Shown here one piece after another: positions 26,261-36,034 of a stretch of DNA of 64,000 bases. Under the pieces are notes generated by a model. The model saw only the letters and a list, made by a program, of their open reading frames with translations, searched no databases and was not told the DNA's origin. Both the position numbers and the translations under genes were made by a program. Numbering within the stretch: position 1 is the first letter of the stretch; every line of letters begins with the position of its first letter. Origin of the DNA: Streptomyces sp. T12 (lineage in GTDB: Bacteria; Actinomycetota; Actinomycetes; Streptomycetales; Streptomycetaceae); assembly GCF_028736035.1 (NCBI RefSeq), contig NZ_CP117866.1, positions 1,364,001-1,428,000 on the forward strand, written 5' to 3'.

Positions 26261-27151
26261 ATGCCGCGGCCGAACCTGACCACCTCCATCGCCACCCGGC
26301 TGGTGGACCTGATGCGCCGCAGCGGACTCGAAGAGGGCGCCCACATCACCGAGCAATGGGCGGCGGACGCGTTGGAGGTCTCCCGGACGCCGGTGCGCAA
26401 GGCCATGGCCTTCCTGACCGAGGTCGGCATCCTGGAGCGGATCCCGAACCGCGGCTTCTTCCTCACCCGTCCCGCGAGCACCCTCGCCCGGCCGGACCTG
26501 AGCGAGGGCGAGGACGTGGAGCAGTCGGCGTACTTCGAGATCGCGGACGACTACGTCGGCGGACGCTTCACCGGGTCCTTCACCTCGGCGGACATCAGCC
26601 GCCACTACCGGCTCACACCCCGCCAGGCCGATCGGGTGCTGTCCCGAATGGAGGGCGAGGACCTCGTGCGGCGCAGGGCGGGCGGCCGGGGCTGGGAGTT
26701 CCAGCACGTCATGGCCACCGCCGAGGCGCACGACCAGAGCTACCGGTTCCGGATGATCATCGAGCCGGCCGCGCTGCTGGAGCCGGGTTTCACCGTGGAC
26801 GCCGACGCCTTCGCACGGCATCGGCAGCAACAGCAGGCGCTGCTGCGCGGGGACATCCTGCTGCTGCCCCGGGCCGAGCTGTTCCAGGTCAACGCCTCGT
26901 TCCACGAGATGCTGGTCGGCTGCTCCGGCAACCAGTTCCTGCTCGACGCCGTACGTCGCCAGAACCGCCTGCGCCGCCTGATCGAGTACCGCCACCAGCT
27001 CGACCGCTCCCGCCTGGCGGGCCAGGCCCGGGAGCACCTGCGGCTTCTGGACCTGGTGGAGAGCGGGGACCTGACGGAGGCATCCGCCTTCCTGAGCGCG
27101 CACCTGGACAAGGTGCGGTCGATCAAGACGGGGATCGCGGGCGAAGCCTAG
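26261..27151 (+). CDS. GntR-family regulator with two winged-helix units
   Basis: A 296-aa regulator. An N-terminal GntR winged helix lies around residues 10-75 (VDLMRRSGLEEGAHITEQWA, VSRTPVRKAMAFL, ILERIPNRGFFL). A second winged-helix-like unit follows (about 90-145: ISRHYRLTPRQADRVLSRME, LVRRRAGGRGWEF). The C-terminal half is all-helical and resembles an FCD ligand-binding domain (LFQVNASFHEMLVGCSGN). Two winged-helix units are unusual for this size. It is adjacent to an aconitase gene sharing a 9-bp motif, so it likely regulates that gene and itself, perhaps in response to a tricarboxylate. Confidence 0.85.
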   Translation: MPRPNLTTSIATRLVDLMRRSGLEEGAHITEQWAADALEVSRTPVRKAMAFLTEVGILERIPNRGFFLTRPASTLARPDLSEGEDVEQSAYFEIADDYVGGRFTGSFTSADISRHYRLTPRQADRVLSRMEGEDLVRRRAGGRGWEFQHVMATAEAHDQSYRFRMIIEPAALLEPGFTVDADAFARHRQQQQALLRGDILLLPRAELFQVNASFHEMLVGCSGNQFLLDAVRRQNRLRRLIEYRHQLDRSRLAGQAREHLRLLDLVESGDLTEASAFLSAHLDKVRSIKTGIAGEA

Positions 27152-27192
27152 CTGCCGCCCCCCCCGACGGCCCCCGGACCGCCGCGCGCGGA

Positions 27193-27226
27193 GATTGTAT
27201 CAATGTGCGCTTCGAGACAATATAAA
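27193..27226 (+). promoter_or_regulatory. Aconitase promoter with GntR site
   Basis: GATTGTATC (27193-27201) is the inverse of the regulator-gene motif. TATAAA at 27221-27226 is only 4 bp from the ATG at 27231, so transcription could start at or near the ATG, giving a leaderless message. The putative operator would overlap the -35 region. Confidence 0.5.
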
Positions 27227-27230
27227 TCCC

Positions 27231-29887
27231 ATGAATGCCGACCACCCCGCTGTGCTCACCGTCGAAAGCCGTCCCTGCCGCTATCAGCCGCTGGACCGGG
27301 TTCTGCCGTCCTGCGAGCTCGACGCGCTGCCGTACGCGATACGGGTGCTGCTGGAAAACGTCGCGCGGCGATCGCCCCGGGCACTGCCGGACGTGGTGGC
27401 GCGGGCCCGCGCCGGCAGCGGGGACGCGGAGGTGCCGGTGCTGCCGAACCGGATCATGCTGCACGACACCACCTGCCTGCCGGCCCTGGCCGATTTCGCG
27501 GCCATGCGCGACAGCGTCGCCGAGCTCGGCGGGGATCCTGAGCGGCTCCAGCCGTCGATCCCGGTGGACCTGACCGTGGACCACTCCGTGATCGTCGAGG
27601 AGTACGGCCGCGCCGATGCCGTCGAGCGCAACCCTGCTGATCGACTTCCGGCGCAACGGCGAGCGGTACGAGATGGTGAAGTGGGCCGAGCGCACTCTGC
27701 GCAACTTCCGTGTGGTCCCGCCCGGTACCGGCATCATCCACCAGGTCAACATGGAGGCACTGGCCCGCGTGGTGTGGGTGACGGACGCGCAGGACGAGGG
27801 CGGCGGCCCGCCCTGGCTGCACCCGGACCTCCTCGTCGCCACCGACAGCCACACCCCGATGATCAACGCCCTGGGCGTGGTCGGCTGGGGAGTCGGCGGC
27901 CTCGAAGGGCAGGCCGCCATGCTCGGCGAGCCGGTCACCATCCCCTACCCGGACGTGGTCGGCGTCCGCCTGACCGGCCGGCTCCGTCGGGCGTCGGCGC
28001 CACCGACCTCGCCCTGACCCTGACCGAACTGCTGCGCGCCACGGGCGTGGTGAACAAGTTCGTCGAATTCTGCGGCCCCGGTGTCACGACCCTGGGCTGG
28101 GCCGAGCGCGCCGCCGTCTCCAACATGGCACCCGAGTACGGCGCGACCTGCGTCTTCTTCCCCTACGACGACGAGACCGCCGCCTACCTGCGCCTCAGCG
28201 GACGCGAAGAGGAGCACGTCCGTCTCGTCGACGCCTACCTCACCGCCCAGGGCCTCAAGCGCACCGACGCCCGCCCCGTGCCGCGCTACGACCAGGTGCT
28301 CGACCTCGATCTGGGCACAGTCGAACCCTGCGTGACCGGCCCGAACCTGCCGCACCAGCGGCTGCCGCTGTCCCAGGTGCCGGCTTCCTTCCGGCAAGCG
28401 GCGGGCCCTGCCGCAAGCGGGACGTATGACGCCTTCGGTGAACCGCTCCCCGACGGCCCGGTCGCCATCGCCGCCCTCACCAGTTGCACCAACACCGCCA
28501 ACCCCTCCCTCATCGTGCGGGCGGGGCTGCTCGCCGAGCGGGCGGTCCGGGCCGGGCTCACCGCCAGACCCTGGGTCAAGACCTCGCTCTCCCCCGGCTC
28601 CCGGGTCGTCGAGGAGTACCTGCGCGCGTCCGGGCTGCTGCCCGCCCTGGAGAAGACCGGCTTCCACATCGTCGGCTTCGGCTGCATGACCTGCATCGGC
28701 AACTCCGGGCCCCTGCACCCGGAGATGGAACACCTCGCCCGGAGCGGTGCGACGGAGCCGGTCGCCGTCCTGTCCGGCAACCGCAATTTCGCGGGCCGGG
28801 TCAACCCGCGGATCTCCCTGTCGTACCTCGCCTCCCCGCCTCTGGTCGTCGCCTACGCCCTGGCGGGCTCGGTGCTGCACGACTTCGACCGCGAGCCCCT
28901 GGGGACCGACCCCGAAGGCCGGCCGGTCCACCTCAGGGACCTGTGGCCCTCGGACGAGGAGGTCGCCGCATGTGTCGCGCAGTTCGTCCGGCCGGAGATG
29001 TTCCGCGCCAACGCCGCACGCATCCGGCAGGGCACGCGGGCCTGGCAGGAGATCGAGGCACCCGGCGGCACCCGCTTCCCGTGGGACCCGGAGTCGACGT
29101 ACATCCGCCGTCCCCCGCATCTCACGGGCCTGCCCGCCCATCCGCCCGCCCATGTGAAGATCAGCCGCGCCAAGGCCCTCCTCCGGCTCGGCGACGACGT
29201 CACCACCGACCACATCTCCCCCGCCGGCGCCATCCCCGCCCACAGCGCGGCCGGACAGTGGCTCACCGAACGCGGGGTGGCCCGCCGCGACCTCAACCAG
29301 TACTCCACGCGCCGCAGCAACCACGAGGTCATGCTGCGCGGCGCCTTCAGCAACGCCGCCGTCACCAACCTGCTCTCGACGACGACTCCGACGCACAGCC
29401 GGGGCCGGGCGGCCACGCGTACCCGGCGGACGGCGCCCACGTCCTGCCCGTCCACCAGGCCGCACCGACCTACCGGGCGGCGGGCTACGACCTGGTCGTC
29501 GTCGCCGGCCGCAACTACGGCGCCGGCTCCAGCAGGGACTGGGCGGCCAAGGCCCAGGCCCTGCTGGGCGTGCGCGCGGTCATCGCCGAGTCGTACGAAC
29601 GCATCCACCGCAGCAACCTGATCGGCATGGGCGTCCTGCCCCTGGAGTTCGCCGAGGGCGACGACGCCTCGTGCCATCCCTTCGGCCACGAGCGGGAGCT
29701 CTCCTTCGAAGGACTCGACACCCTGACCGTCGGCACCCACCGCGTCACCCTCCACCTGCGGGGAGCGGAGGGCTCTCACAGCACCGCGGAACTGCGGCTA
29801 CGGATCTTCTCCCGCCAGGAGCTGGCCTATCTGCGGCACGGCGGCATCCTGCCGTACGTCGTCCGCCGCGCCCTCACGCGAAGCTGA
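27231..29887 (+). pseudogene. AcnA-like aconitase, broken by three frameshifts
   Basis: Reading frames join into a full-length (about 885-aa) AcnA-type protein: first HSVIVEEYGRADAVERN, then a frame with IDFRRNGERYEMVKWAE and ATDSHTPMINALGVVGWGVGG, then one with FCGPGV, TSCTNTANPS and CMTCIGNSGPL (the three cysteines that ligate the Fe-S cluster), then GAGSSRDWAAKA in a final frame. Breaks lie near 27632-27634 (an extra C), 27983-27985 (a lost C) and 29373-29376 (a lost base). No other stop interrupts it. It could be a true recent pseudogene or an assembly with homopolymer errors. No ribosome site is visible, consistent with the leaderless promoter. Aconitase converts citrate to isocitrate in the TCA cycle; this looks like a second copy under the GntR-type regulator. 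Confidence 0.85.
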
Positions 29888-30029
29888 AGCTGAAGCTGAG
29901 GGGACGGACGGCCTGGACGACCGCACCCGAGCCGAGCCGGGCCCGGTGAAGGGCCGCGTGGAGGAACACCTCCTAGCACGGGATCCTTGAGGGAGGGCGA
30001 CCTACGAGGGCGGCCGGGAGGTGAGGGCG

Positions 30030-30662
30030 GTGATCGCCGTCAACCCGATGGACAGCGCCTCGGTGCTGGCGACCTTCGGTGCGCTCGGTGTCCTCGTGGT
30101 CATCTTCGCGGAGTCGGGCCTGCTGGTCTTCGGCTTCTTCCTGCCCGGTGACACGCTGCTGTTCCCGGCGGGTGTGCTGTGCGCGGGGACCGCCCAGCAA
30201 GCACCTCGGCTGGTGCTGTGGCAGGTGCTGCTGGGCGCGGCCGTCGGCGCCGTCGTGGGGGGCCAGGTCGGGTTCCTGCTCGGGCGGCACGGCGGGCGTG
30301 CCCTGCTGGCCCGCACCTCGAAACGGCGCGTGCGGGAGACGGTGGCACAGGCGGAGCGGCTCCTGGCTCGCTACGGCTACGGCAAGGCCCTGGTGATCGG
30401 TCGCTTCATCCCGATGGTGCGCACCGTCCTGCACCCGGCGGCGGGCGCGCTCGGCGTGCCCACCCGCACCTTCACCGTCTGGCAGATCGTCGGCGGGCTG
30501 CTCTGGTCGCAGAGCCTCGTGCTGGCCGGATACGCCCTGGGGGCCTCCGTCCCCGACGCCGACGACTTCCTGCTGCCGCTGGTCGCCCTTGTGGTCGTGA
30601 TCTCCCTGCTGCCCATCCTCCCCATGCTGACCGAGGCACGCCGCGCGAGGCGGGATCGCTGA
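30030..30662 (+). CDS. DedA/SNARE-associated family membrane protein
   Basis: A 210-aa membrane protein with about five hydrophobic segments. GTG 30030 is used because GGAGG at 30017-30021 gives proper spacing; GTG 30021 would overlap it. Family features include FAESGLLVFGFFLPGDTLLF and GRFIPMVRTVLHPAAGALGV, the second holding the conserved G-R-F-x-P motif. DedA proteins are lipid scramblases or flippases acting on carrier lipids. It is the only gene between the aconitase and the GH43 gene, and probably unrelated to both. Confidence 0.85.
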   Translation: MIAVNPMDSASVLATFGALGVLVVIFAESGLLVFGFFLPGDTLLFPAGVLCAGTAQQAPRLVLWQVLLGAAVGAVVGGQVGFLLGRHGGRALLARTSKRRVRETVAQAERLLARYGYGKALVIGRFIPMVRTVLHPAAGALGVPTRTFTVWQIVGGLLWSQSLVLAGYALGASVPDADDFLLPLVALVVVISLLPILPMLTEARRARRDR

Positions 30663-30663
30663 T

Positions 30664-30681
30664 GTTCGACCTGTCGGACAT
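30664..30681. promoter_or_regulatory. Putative operator upstream of the GH43 gene
   Basis: TGTTCGACCTGTCGGACA, an 18-bp imperfect palindrome (one mismatched pair), followed by TTGTTCGAAA. The core ACCTGTCGGACA recurs with one change as ACCTGTCGCACA ahead of the GH127 gene on its strand. Confidence 0.5.
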
Positions 30682-30803
30682 TGTTCGAAACCTCTTGACG
30701 CTGCACCACACCCCGATTGACACTCTCGCAACACGACGTCACACAGCCGAAACGGCAGGGTGCCCATGGCCGCGGCCCCGCCATGCCTCAGCAGGGACTC
30801 CAC

Positions 30804-33800
30804 ATGCCGTACATCGCACGTGTCCGTGGCCGCGCGAGACGCCTGGCGGGCCAACTCGCCGGACTGACCGCCGCGTCGCTGCTCCTGGGACTCGCCGTAC
30901 CCGCCGTTCCCGCTCTGGCCGCGGACACGGCCGAACCGGCGGCGATCACGGACGGTCTAGCCCTCTGGTACAAGCTCGACGCCACCTCCGGCAGCACCGT
31001 GACGGACGCCTCCGGCCACGGCCGCGACGGCACGGTGAGCGGCGCCGCCGGCTGGTCGGGCACCGGTGCGGGGCTCGCCTTCAACGGCTCGGACACCTAC
31101 GTCAAGGTGCCGGACGACGTCATGAAGGGCATGGACGCGATCACCGTCTCGTTGGACGTGCAGATCGACTCCGCGCAGTCCACGCCGTACTTCATCTACG
31201 GCTTCGGCAACTCCAGCGGCACCAGTGGCAACGGCTACCTGTTCACCACCGGCAACTCCTACCGGACGTCCATCGCGAGCGGGAACTGGTCGACGGAGCA
31301 GACCACCCGGCCCGCCGACTCGCACCAGCTGACCCGCTCGGTGTGGAAGCACCTCACCTACACCCAGACCGGCAGCACCGGCGTGCTGTACGAGGACGGC
31401 GTGGAGGTCGGCCGCAACACCTCGGTCTCCATCACCCCCGGCGCCATCGGCTCCGGCACCACCACCGCCAACTACATAGGCAAGTCGGTCTACTCCGGCG
31501 ACAAGCTCTTCAAGGGCCGCATCCGCGACTTCCGGGTCTACGACCGCGCCCTCGCCGGCTCCGAGGTCGAGCAACTCGCCCTGCCCGTCGCCACGCAGGG
31601 TGTCGCCGACGACAAGGCCGCGCTGAGCCTCGGTGACACCAGCGCCGTCACGGCCGACCTCGACCTGCCGAGAACCGGCACGGCCGGCGGCTCCTCGATC
31701 AGCTGGGCCAGCGACAACCCGGCGGTCGTGTCCGACTCCGGCGCGGTGACCCGCCCCGCGGCCGGCGAACCGGACGCCCACACCACGCTCACGGCGACCC
31801 TGAAGAAGGGCACGGTGACCGACACCAGGACCTTCGACGTCACGGTCCTCGCCGCCTTCGACGACGCGACGGCCACGCGTCAGGCCGCCGAGTCCCTCAC
31901 CGTGCACAACCTCGACGACGTCCGCGGCAACCTCACCCTCCCGGCGACCGGTTCCTACGGCACCGACGTCGCCTGGTCCTCGGCCCGGTCCGACGTGATC
32001 TCCGCCGACGGCGTGGTGCACCGCCCCGCGCACGGCGACGGGGCCACGACCGTCGAGCTGACCGCGACGGTCACCAAGGGCGAGGCGAAGGCGACCCGCA
32101 CCTTCACCGCGAAGGTCCCGGAACTCCCCGCCAAGGCGGCCCTCAAGGGCTACATGTTCAGCTACTTCACCGGCGAGGGCACCGCGGACGGCGAACAGCT
32201 CTACGCCGCCCTCAGCAAGGGCAACGACCCGCTGAAGTGGCGGGAGTTGAACGACGGCAAGCCGGTCCTGACCTCCACGCTCGGCGAGAAGGGCCTGCGC
32301 GACCCGTTCATCATCCGCTCCCCGGAGGGCGACAAGTTCTACCAGATCGCCACCGACCTCAGGATCTACGGCAACGGCGACTGGGACGCGTCCCAGCGCA
32401 CCGGCAGCAAGTCCATCATGGTGTGGGAGTCCACCGACCTGGTGCACTGGACGAACCAGCGGCTGGTCAAGGTCTCTCCGGACAGCGCGGGCAACACCTG
32501 GGCGCCGGAAGCCTTCTACGACGCACAGCGCGGTGAGTACGTCGTCTTCTGGGCGTCGAAGCTGTACGACAACGAGGCGCACTCCGGCGACACGTACAAC
32601 CGCATGATGTACGCGACGACCCGCGACTTCTACACCTTCAGCGAGCCCAAGGTCTGGATCGACCGCGGCTACTCCGTCATCGACTCCACGGTGATCGCGC
32701 ACGACGGGACGTACTTCCGCCTCTCCAAGGACGAGCGGAACAACACCTCCTCCACCCCCAACAGCAAGTTCATCTTCGAGGAGAAGAGCGACTCCCTGCT
32801 GGACCTGTCCTGGGACGCCGTCGCCGAGGGCATCGGCAAGGGCGCGATGAGCGCGGCCGAGGGGCCGCTGGTGTTCAAGTCGAACACCGAGGACAAGTGG
32901 TACGCGTTCCTCGACGAGTTCGGCGGCCGTGGCTACATCCCCTTCGAGACGACCGACCTCGCCTCCGGCACGTGGACCCCGTCCACCGGCTACGACCTGC
33001 CCGCCAAGCCCCGTCACGGCACCGTCCTGCCGGTCACCCAGGCCGAGTACGACCGTCTGCTGCGCGCCTATCAGCCCGACCAGCTCGTGGAGAGCGTCGA
33101 GGGCGTGAAGGTGACGACGAAGACGGGTCAGGCGCCGGTCCTGCCGGCCACCGTGATCGCCACCTACGCCGACGGCGTCAAGCGGCCCGTCGCCGTCACC
33201 TGGGAGGACGTCCCGGAGTCGAAGTACGCGCAGGTCGGCACCTTCACCGTGACCGGAAGCCTGCCGGACGGCGCCGCGCTGCCGGTCCAGGCCGAGGTCA
33301 CCGTCTCGCAGGAAGGTCCGGACGTACCGGCCGACCTGCTCCTGCAGTACGACTTCGACGAGACCGGCGGCAACATCGCCCGCGACTCCAGCGGACACGG
33401 CTACCACGGCACCTACGTCCGTAGCCCCGACTTCGGCACCGGAGTCGAGGGCGGCTCGTTCAAGATGTCCGGCGGTTCGAGCTCCTCGGCCACCTCGCCG
33501 TACGTCCGTATCCCGAACGGCGTGCTGAAGAACGCCGACAGCGTGACCGTCTCGACGTACGCCAAGTGGAAGGGCGGCGACAGCTTCCAGTGGCTGTTCG
33601 GGCTCGGCCCCGACAGCAACAAGTACCTCTTCGCGACCCCCTCCAACGGCGGCTCCAGCCTCTACTCGGCCATCACGAAGGCGAGTTGGTCGGCGGAGTC
33701 GAAACTGACGGCCGGCTCGCAGCTCACGCCCGGCGAGTGGCGGCACGTCACGGTCACCCTCGACGGCACGACCGGGACGATGGTCCTCTACGTCGACGGC

Positions 33801-36026
33801 ATCCAGGCGGCCCGGGCGAGTGGCGTCACCGTCAAGCCGTCCGAGTTGTACGACGCGAACAAGGACCACAGCGGCTACATCGGCAGGTCCCTGTACGCGG
33901 CCGACCCGTACTTCGGCGGCGAGGTCGACGACTTCCGCGTCTACGACCGGGCCCTCACGGCAGCGGAGGTCATGGAGCTCAGCGGCAACACCGCGGGCAT
34001 CGCGAAGGCCACGGACCCCGCGCTGAAGGTCGACGCCCTCGTCGACAACGCCGGCAGCAGGATCACCCTGCCGATGAAGGAGGGCACTGACCTCACCGCG
34101 CTGGCACCGGAGTTCACCCTCGCCCACGGCGCGGCGATCAGCCCGGCCTCGGGCAGCGTCCAGGACTTCAGCAAGCCGGTGACGTACGAGGTCACGGGCT
34201 CCGACGGCAAGAAGCGCACCTGGACGGTATCGGCGCTCATCATGCGGAGCCCGGTGCTGCCGGGGCTCAACGCCGACCCGAACATCGTGCGGTTCGGCGA
34301 CACCTTCTACCTCTACCCGACCACCGACGGCTTCGAGGGGTGGAGCGGTACGCAGTTCAAGGCGTACTCCTCCACCGACCTGGTCCACTGGAAGGACCAC
34401 GGCGTCATCCTCGACCTCGGTCCCGACGTCTCCTGGGCGGACAGCAGGGCCTGGGCGCCGACGATCGCCGAGAAGGACGGGAAGTACTACTTCTACTTCT
34501 GCGCCGACGCCAACATCGGTGTCGCCGTCTCCGACTCGCCGACCGGTCCCTTCAAGGACGCGCTCGGTCAACCGCTGCTCAAGGCAGGCCAGTTCAGCGG
34601 GCAGATGATCGACCCGGCGGTCTTCACGGACGACGACGGTCAGTCGTACCTGTACTGGGGCAACGGCCACGCCTACGTGGCTCCGCTGAACGACGACATG
34701 ACCTCCGTCGACACCTCGAAGATGAAGGACATCACGCCCAGCGGCTACAACGAGGGCACCTTCGTCATCAAGCGCAAGGGCACCTACTACTTCATGTGGT
34801 CGGAGAACGACACCCGGGACGAGAACTACCGCGTCGCCTACGCGACCGGTCCCTCCCCCACCGGCCCGTGGACCAAGCAGGGCGTGATCCTGGAGAAGGA
34901 CCTCTCCCTGGGCATCAAGGGCCCCGGCCACCACTCGGTCGTCCATGTCCCGAACACCGACGACTGGTACATCGCCTACCACCGGTTCGCCATCCCCGGC
35001 GGTGACGGCACCCATCGTGAAACCACCGTCGACAAGCTGGAGTTCGACGCCGACGGCCTGATCGAGAAGGTCGTGCCCACGCTGACCGGCGTCGACCCCG
35101 TCACCGTCGTCCACGCCGGCCCGGACACCGACGGCACCGAGGGCGACCGGATCCCGCTGAACGGGTCGATCTCCGGTGCGGGCAGCCCGAAGTGGGCGGT
35201 CGAGCAGGGAGCGCCCTGCACCGTCGCCGACGCCGGGGCGGCGAAGACGACGCTGACCTGCACCGACGACGGCACCTACACGGTCACGCTGAGCGGCGGC
35301 CGCGGCAGCGACACGGCCACCGTCAAGGTCGCCAACGCGGCACCGGCCATCACGTCCGCGACCGGGCCCGCGTCCCCGGCGTCAGTCGGCAAGCGCACGG
35401 TGGTCACCGCCGCGTTCGCCGACCCGGGCACCGGTGACACCCACACCTGCCGCATCGACTTCAAGGACGGCACCGAACCCACGGACGGCACGGTGAGCGG
35501 CACCGGCTGCCGGGCCGAGCACACCTACGCCAAGGCCGGCATCCACCGCCCGGTGATCACGGTCACGGACGACGACGGCGCCTCGGACAGCACCACCCTC
35601 CCCGAGCTGATCGTCTACGACCGCGCGGCGGGCCCCGCGCTCGGCACCGGCGTGATCACGTCCCCGGCGGGTGCCTACCCGGCCAAGCCCGACCTGACCG
35701 GCAAGGCGGCGTTCTCCTTCGCCGCCGTCTACGCGAAGGGGGCCACGGTCCCCACCGGAAAGGCCGACTTCGACTTCGGTCCGGCCGGACTGAAGTTCCG
35801 CTCCACCGGCTCCGACTGGCTCGTGGTCAGCGGCTCCCGGGCCGTCTACCAGGGCACCGGCCAGGCCAACGGGAGCAGCGGCTACGGCTTCCGTGTCACC
35901 GCCACCGACGCCCCGGACACCTTCCGTATCAGGATCTGGAAGAAGTCCACCGGTGACGTCGTCTACGACAACGTCACCGGCGCGAAGACGGCGGGCTTCG
36001 TCACCCTGGGCCGGGACCCGCGCTAG
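30804..36026 (+). CDS. Giant secreted protein with two GH43 domains and two LamG domains
   Basis: A 1,740-aa exported protein. ATG 30804 follows AGGGAC; ATG 30783 is also in frame. A signal peptide ends near ALAADTAEPAA. In order: LamG (about residues 50-262), atrophied Ig-like repeats (about 262-445), a GH43-like domain (about 448-755; GLRDPFIIRSPEG), an Ig-like domain (about 761-838), a second LamG (about 845-1061), a linker, a second GH43 (about 1148-1434), then PKD/Ig-like C-terminal domains. The second GH43 carries likely catalytic Asp/Glu in NADPNIV, MIDPAVFTDDDG and YNEGTFVI. It should act on arabinose- or xylose-containing polysaccharide. It converges on the GH127 gene and shares a promoter motif with it. 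Confidence 0.85.
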   Translation: MPYIARVRGRARRLAGQLAGLTAASLLLGLAVPAVPALAADTAEPAAITDGLALWYKLDATSGSTVTDASGHGRDGTVSGAAGWSGTGAGLAFNGSDTYVKVPDDVMKGMDAITVSLDVQIDSAQSTPYFIYGFGNSSGTSGNGYLFTTGNSYRTSIASGNWSTEQTTRPADSHQLTRSVWKHLTYTQTGSTGVLYEDGVEVGRNTSVSITPGAIGSGTTTANYIGKSVYSGDKLFKGRIRDFRVYDRALAGSEVEQLALPVATQGVADDKAALSLGDTSAVTADLDLPRTGTAGGSSISWASDNPAVVSDSGAVTRPAAGEPDAHTTLTATLKKGTVTDTRTFDVTVLAAFDDATATRQAAESLTVHNLDDVRGNLTLPATGSYGTDVAWSSARSDVISADGVVHRPAHGDGATTVELTATVTKGEAKATRTFTAKVPELPAKAALKGYMFSYFTGEGTADGEQLYAALSKGNDPLKWRELNDGKPVLTSTLGEKGLRDPFIIRSPEGDKFYQIATDLRIYGNGDWDASQRTGSKSIMVWESTDLVHWTNQRLVKVSPDSAGNTWAPEAFYDAQRGEYVVFWASKLYDNEAHSGDTYNRMMYATTRDFYTFSEPKVWIDRGYSVIDSTVIAHDGTYFRLSKDERNNTSSTPNSKFIFEEKSDSLLDLSWDAVAEGIGKGAMSAAEGPLVFKSNTEDKWYAFLDEFGGRGYIPFETTDLASGTWTPSTGYDLPAKPRHGTVLPVTQAEYDRLLRAYQPDQLVESVEGVKVTTKTGQAPVLPATVIATYADGVKRPVAVTWEDVPESKYAQVGTFTVTGSLPDGAALPVQAEVTVSQEGPDVPADLLLQYDFDETGGNIARDSSGHGYHGTYVRSPDFGTGVEGGSFKMSGGSSSSATSPYVRIPNGVLKNADSVTVSTYAKWKGGDSFQWLFGLGPDSNKYLFATPSNGGSSLYSAITKASWSAESKLTAGSQLTPGEWRHVTVTLDGTTGTMVLYVDGIQAARASGVTVKPSELYDANKDHSGYIGRSLYAADPYFGGEVDDFRVYDRALTAAEVMELSGNTAGIAKATDPALKVDALVDNAGSRITLPMKEGTDLTALAPEFTLAHGAAISPASGSVQDFSKPVTYEVTGSDGKKRTWTVSALIMRSPVLPGLNADPNIVRFGDTFYLYPTTDGFEGWSGTQFKAYSSTDLVHWKDHGVILDLGPDVSWADSRAWAPTIAEKDGKYYFYFCADANIGVAVSDSPTGPFKDALGQPLLKAGQFSGQMIDPAVFTDDDGQSYLYWGNGHAYVAPLNDDMTSVDTSKMKDITPSGYNEGTFVIKRKGTYYFMWSENDTRDENYRVAYATGPSPTGPWTKQGVILEKDLSLGIKGPGHHSVVHVPNTDDWYIAYHRFAIPGGDGTHRETTVDKLEFDADGLIEKVVPTLTGVDPVTVVHAGPDTDGTEGDRIPLNGSISGAGSPKWAVEQGAPCTVADAGAAKTTLTCTDDGTYTVTLSGGRGSDTATVKVANAAPAITSATGPASPASVGKRTVVTAAFADPGTGDTHTCRIDFKDGTEPTDGTVSGTGCRAEHTYAKAGIHRPVITVTDDDGASDSTTLPELIVYDRAAGPALGTGVITSPAGAYPAKPDLTGKAAFSFAAVYAKGATVPTGKADFDFGPAGLKFRSTGSDWLVVSGSRAVYQGTGQANGSSGYGFRVTATDAPDTFRIRIWKKSTGDVVYDNVTGAKTAGFVTLGRDPR

Positions 36027-36034
36027 AAAGGCTG

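Noticed and set aside
30957..35114. 1,385-codon antisense open frame opposite the GH43 gene
   Set aside because: Its translation is Val/Gly/Arg-rich with no family features, as expected from the opposite strand of GC-rich coding DNA. The plus-strand frame has recognisable domains throughout.
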